A stretch of 12,850 nucleotides of DNA. It comes from JBHIBA01 sp046758845. GTDB taxonomy: Bacteria; UBA8248; JACPRG01; G963555815. A program made the translations under genes and the position numbers. Shown piece after piece: positions 12,787 to 12,850 of the stretch. The notes beneath the pieces were generated by a model. The model saw only the letters and a program-made list of their open reading frames with translations. It was not told the origin of the DNA and searched no databases. The DNA is taken from positions 1 through 12,850 of the forward strand of contig JBHIBA010000115.1 in assembly GCA_046758845.1 (NCBI GenBank), read 5' to 3'. The number at the start of each line of letters is the position of its first letter. The first letter of the stretch is position 1.

Positions 12787-12850
12787 CCAGGGGGACCTTT
12801 TTGGGGGCAACGTGCCCCCGCGTATTCGCGGTGCCTCGGGTCAATGACCC
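12787..12850 (-). repeat. Hairpin-rich dispersed repeat, copy 3 (partial, cut by window end)
   Basis: It starts with CCAGGGGGACCTTTTTG, identical to the left end of copy 2, then has GGGGGC-AACGT-GCCCCC and CGCG-TATT-CGCG hairpins, and GGGTCA-A-TGACCC at the very end. The last resembles the GGGTC/GACCC inner hairpin of copies 1 and 2. Since that hairpin lies near the right end in the other copies, this copy is probably inverted. The rest lies outside the window. Confidence 0.55.

Overview
The window is a GC-rich bacterial chromosome segment. Genes are of Gram-negative type: Sec signal peptides, a periplasmic thioredoxin (TlpA) and CcdA system, and a periplasmic solute-binding protein. The gene mix (NMT1/SsuA-type binding protein, BKACE, creatininase-family enzyme, dispersed palindromic repeats) suggests an uncultivated environmental lineage of the Rokubacteria, Tectomicrobia, NC10 or deltaproteobacterial kind. 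That placement is a guess; there is no rRNA or marker gene here.

The most notable locus is at the left (1-1758, + strand). It holds the end of a CcdA/DsbD-like membrane thiol transporter, a membrane-anchored TlpA with a normal WCPPC site, and a second exported TlpA paralogue whose active site reads W-TGA-P-Y-C. The TGA lies exactly where the first catalytic Cys belongs, and the reading frame continues with full thioredoxin homology to a normal stop. A 7-bp hairpin with a GG-starting loop sits 19 nt after the TGA, as in bacterial SECIS elements. I read it as a selenocysteine-containing (UxxC) TlpA selenoprotein that a standard gene caller would split in two. It is followed by a membrane-anchored DUF2007-like protein and an exported UlaG-like metallo-hydrolase (1829-2575).

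From 2576 to 4773 there is a methyltransferase gene remnant, then two copies of a hairpin-rich repeat (2816-3039 and 4480-4729). The repeats flank a two-gene minus-strand unit: a SAM-dependent methyltransferase and a duplicated dimeric alpha/beta-barrel protein. The long stems of the two copies differ by compensatory base changes. A third partial copy starts at 12787.

From 4774 to 9181 the minus strand carries what looks like a catabolic cluster. In transcription order it runs: alpha/beta hydrolase, a 455-nt gap containing another palindromic repeat, NMT1/SsuA-like binding protein, BNR/Asp-box beta-propeller protein, and BKACE (beta-keto acid cleavage enzyme). The last three are tightly spaced and probably co-transcribed. 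On the + strand, after a 591-nt gap, comes a creatininase-family amidohydrolase with a very basic tail (9773-10654).

The right end (10783-12741, + strand) holds small or poorly known genes. A good sigma70-type promoter and a foldable leader precede a 61-residue protein. Then come a cold-shock-domain protein with an extra helical C-terminal region, an 81-residue protein, and a membrane protein resembling the YdjM-type metal-dependent hydrolases.
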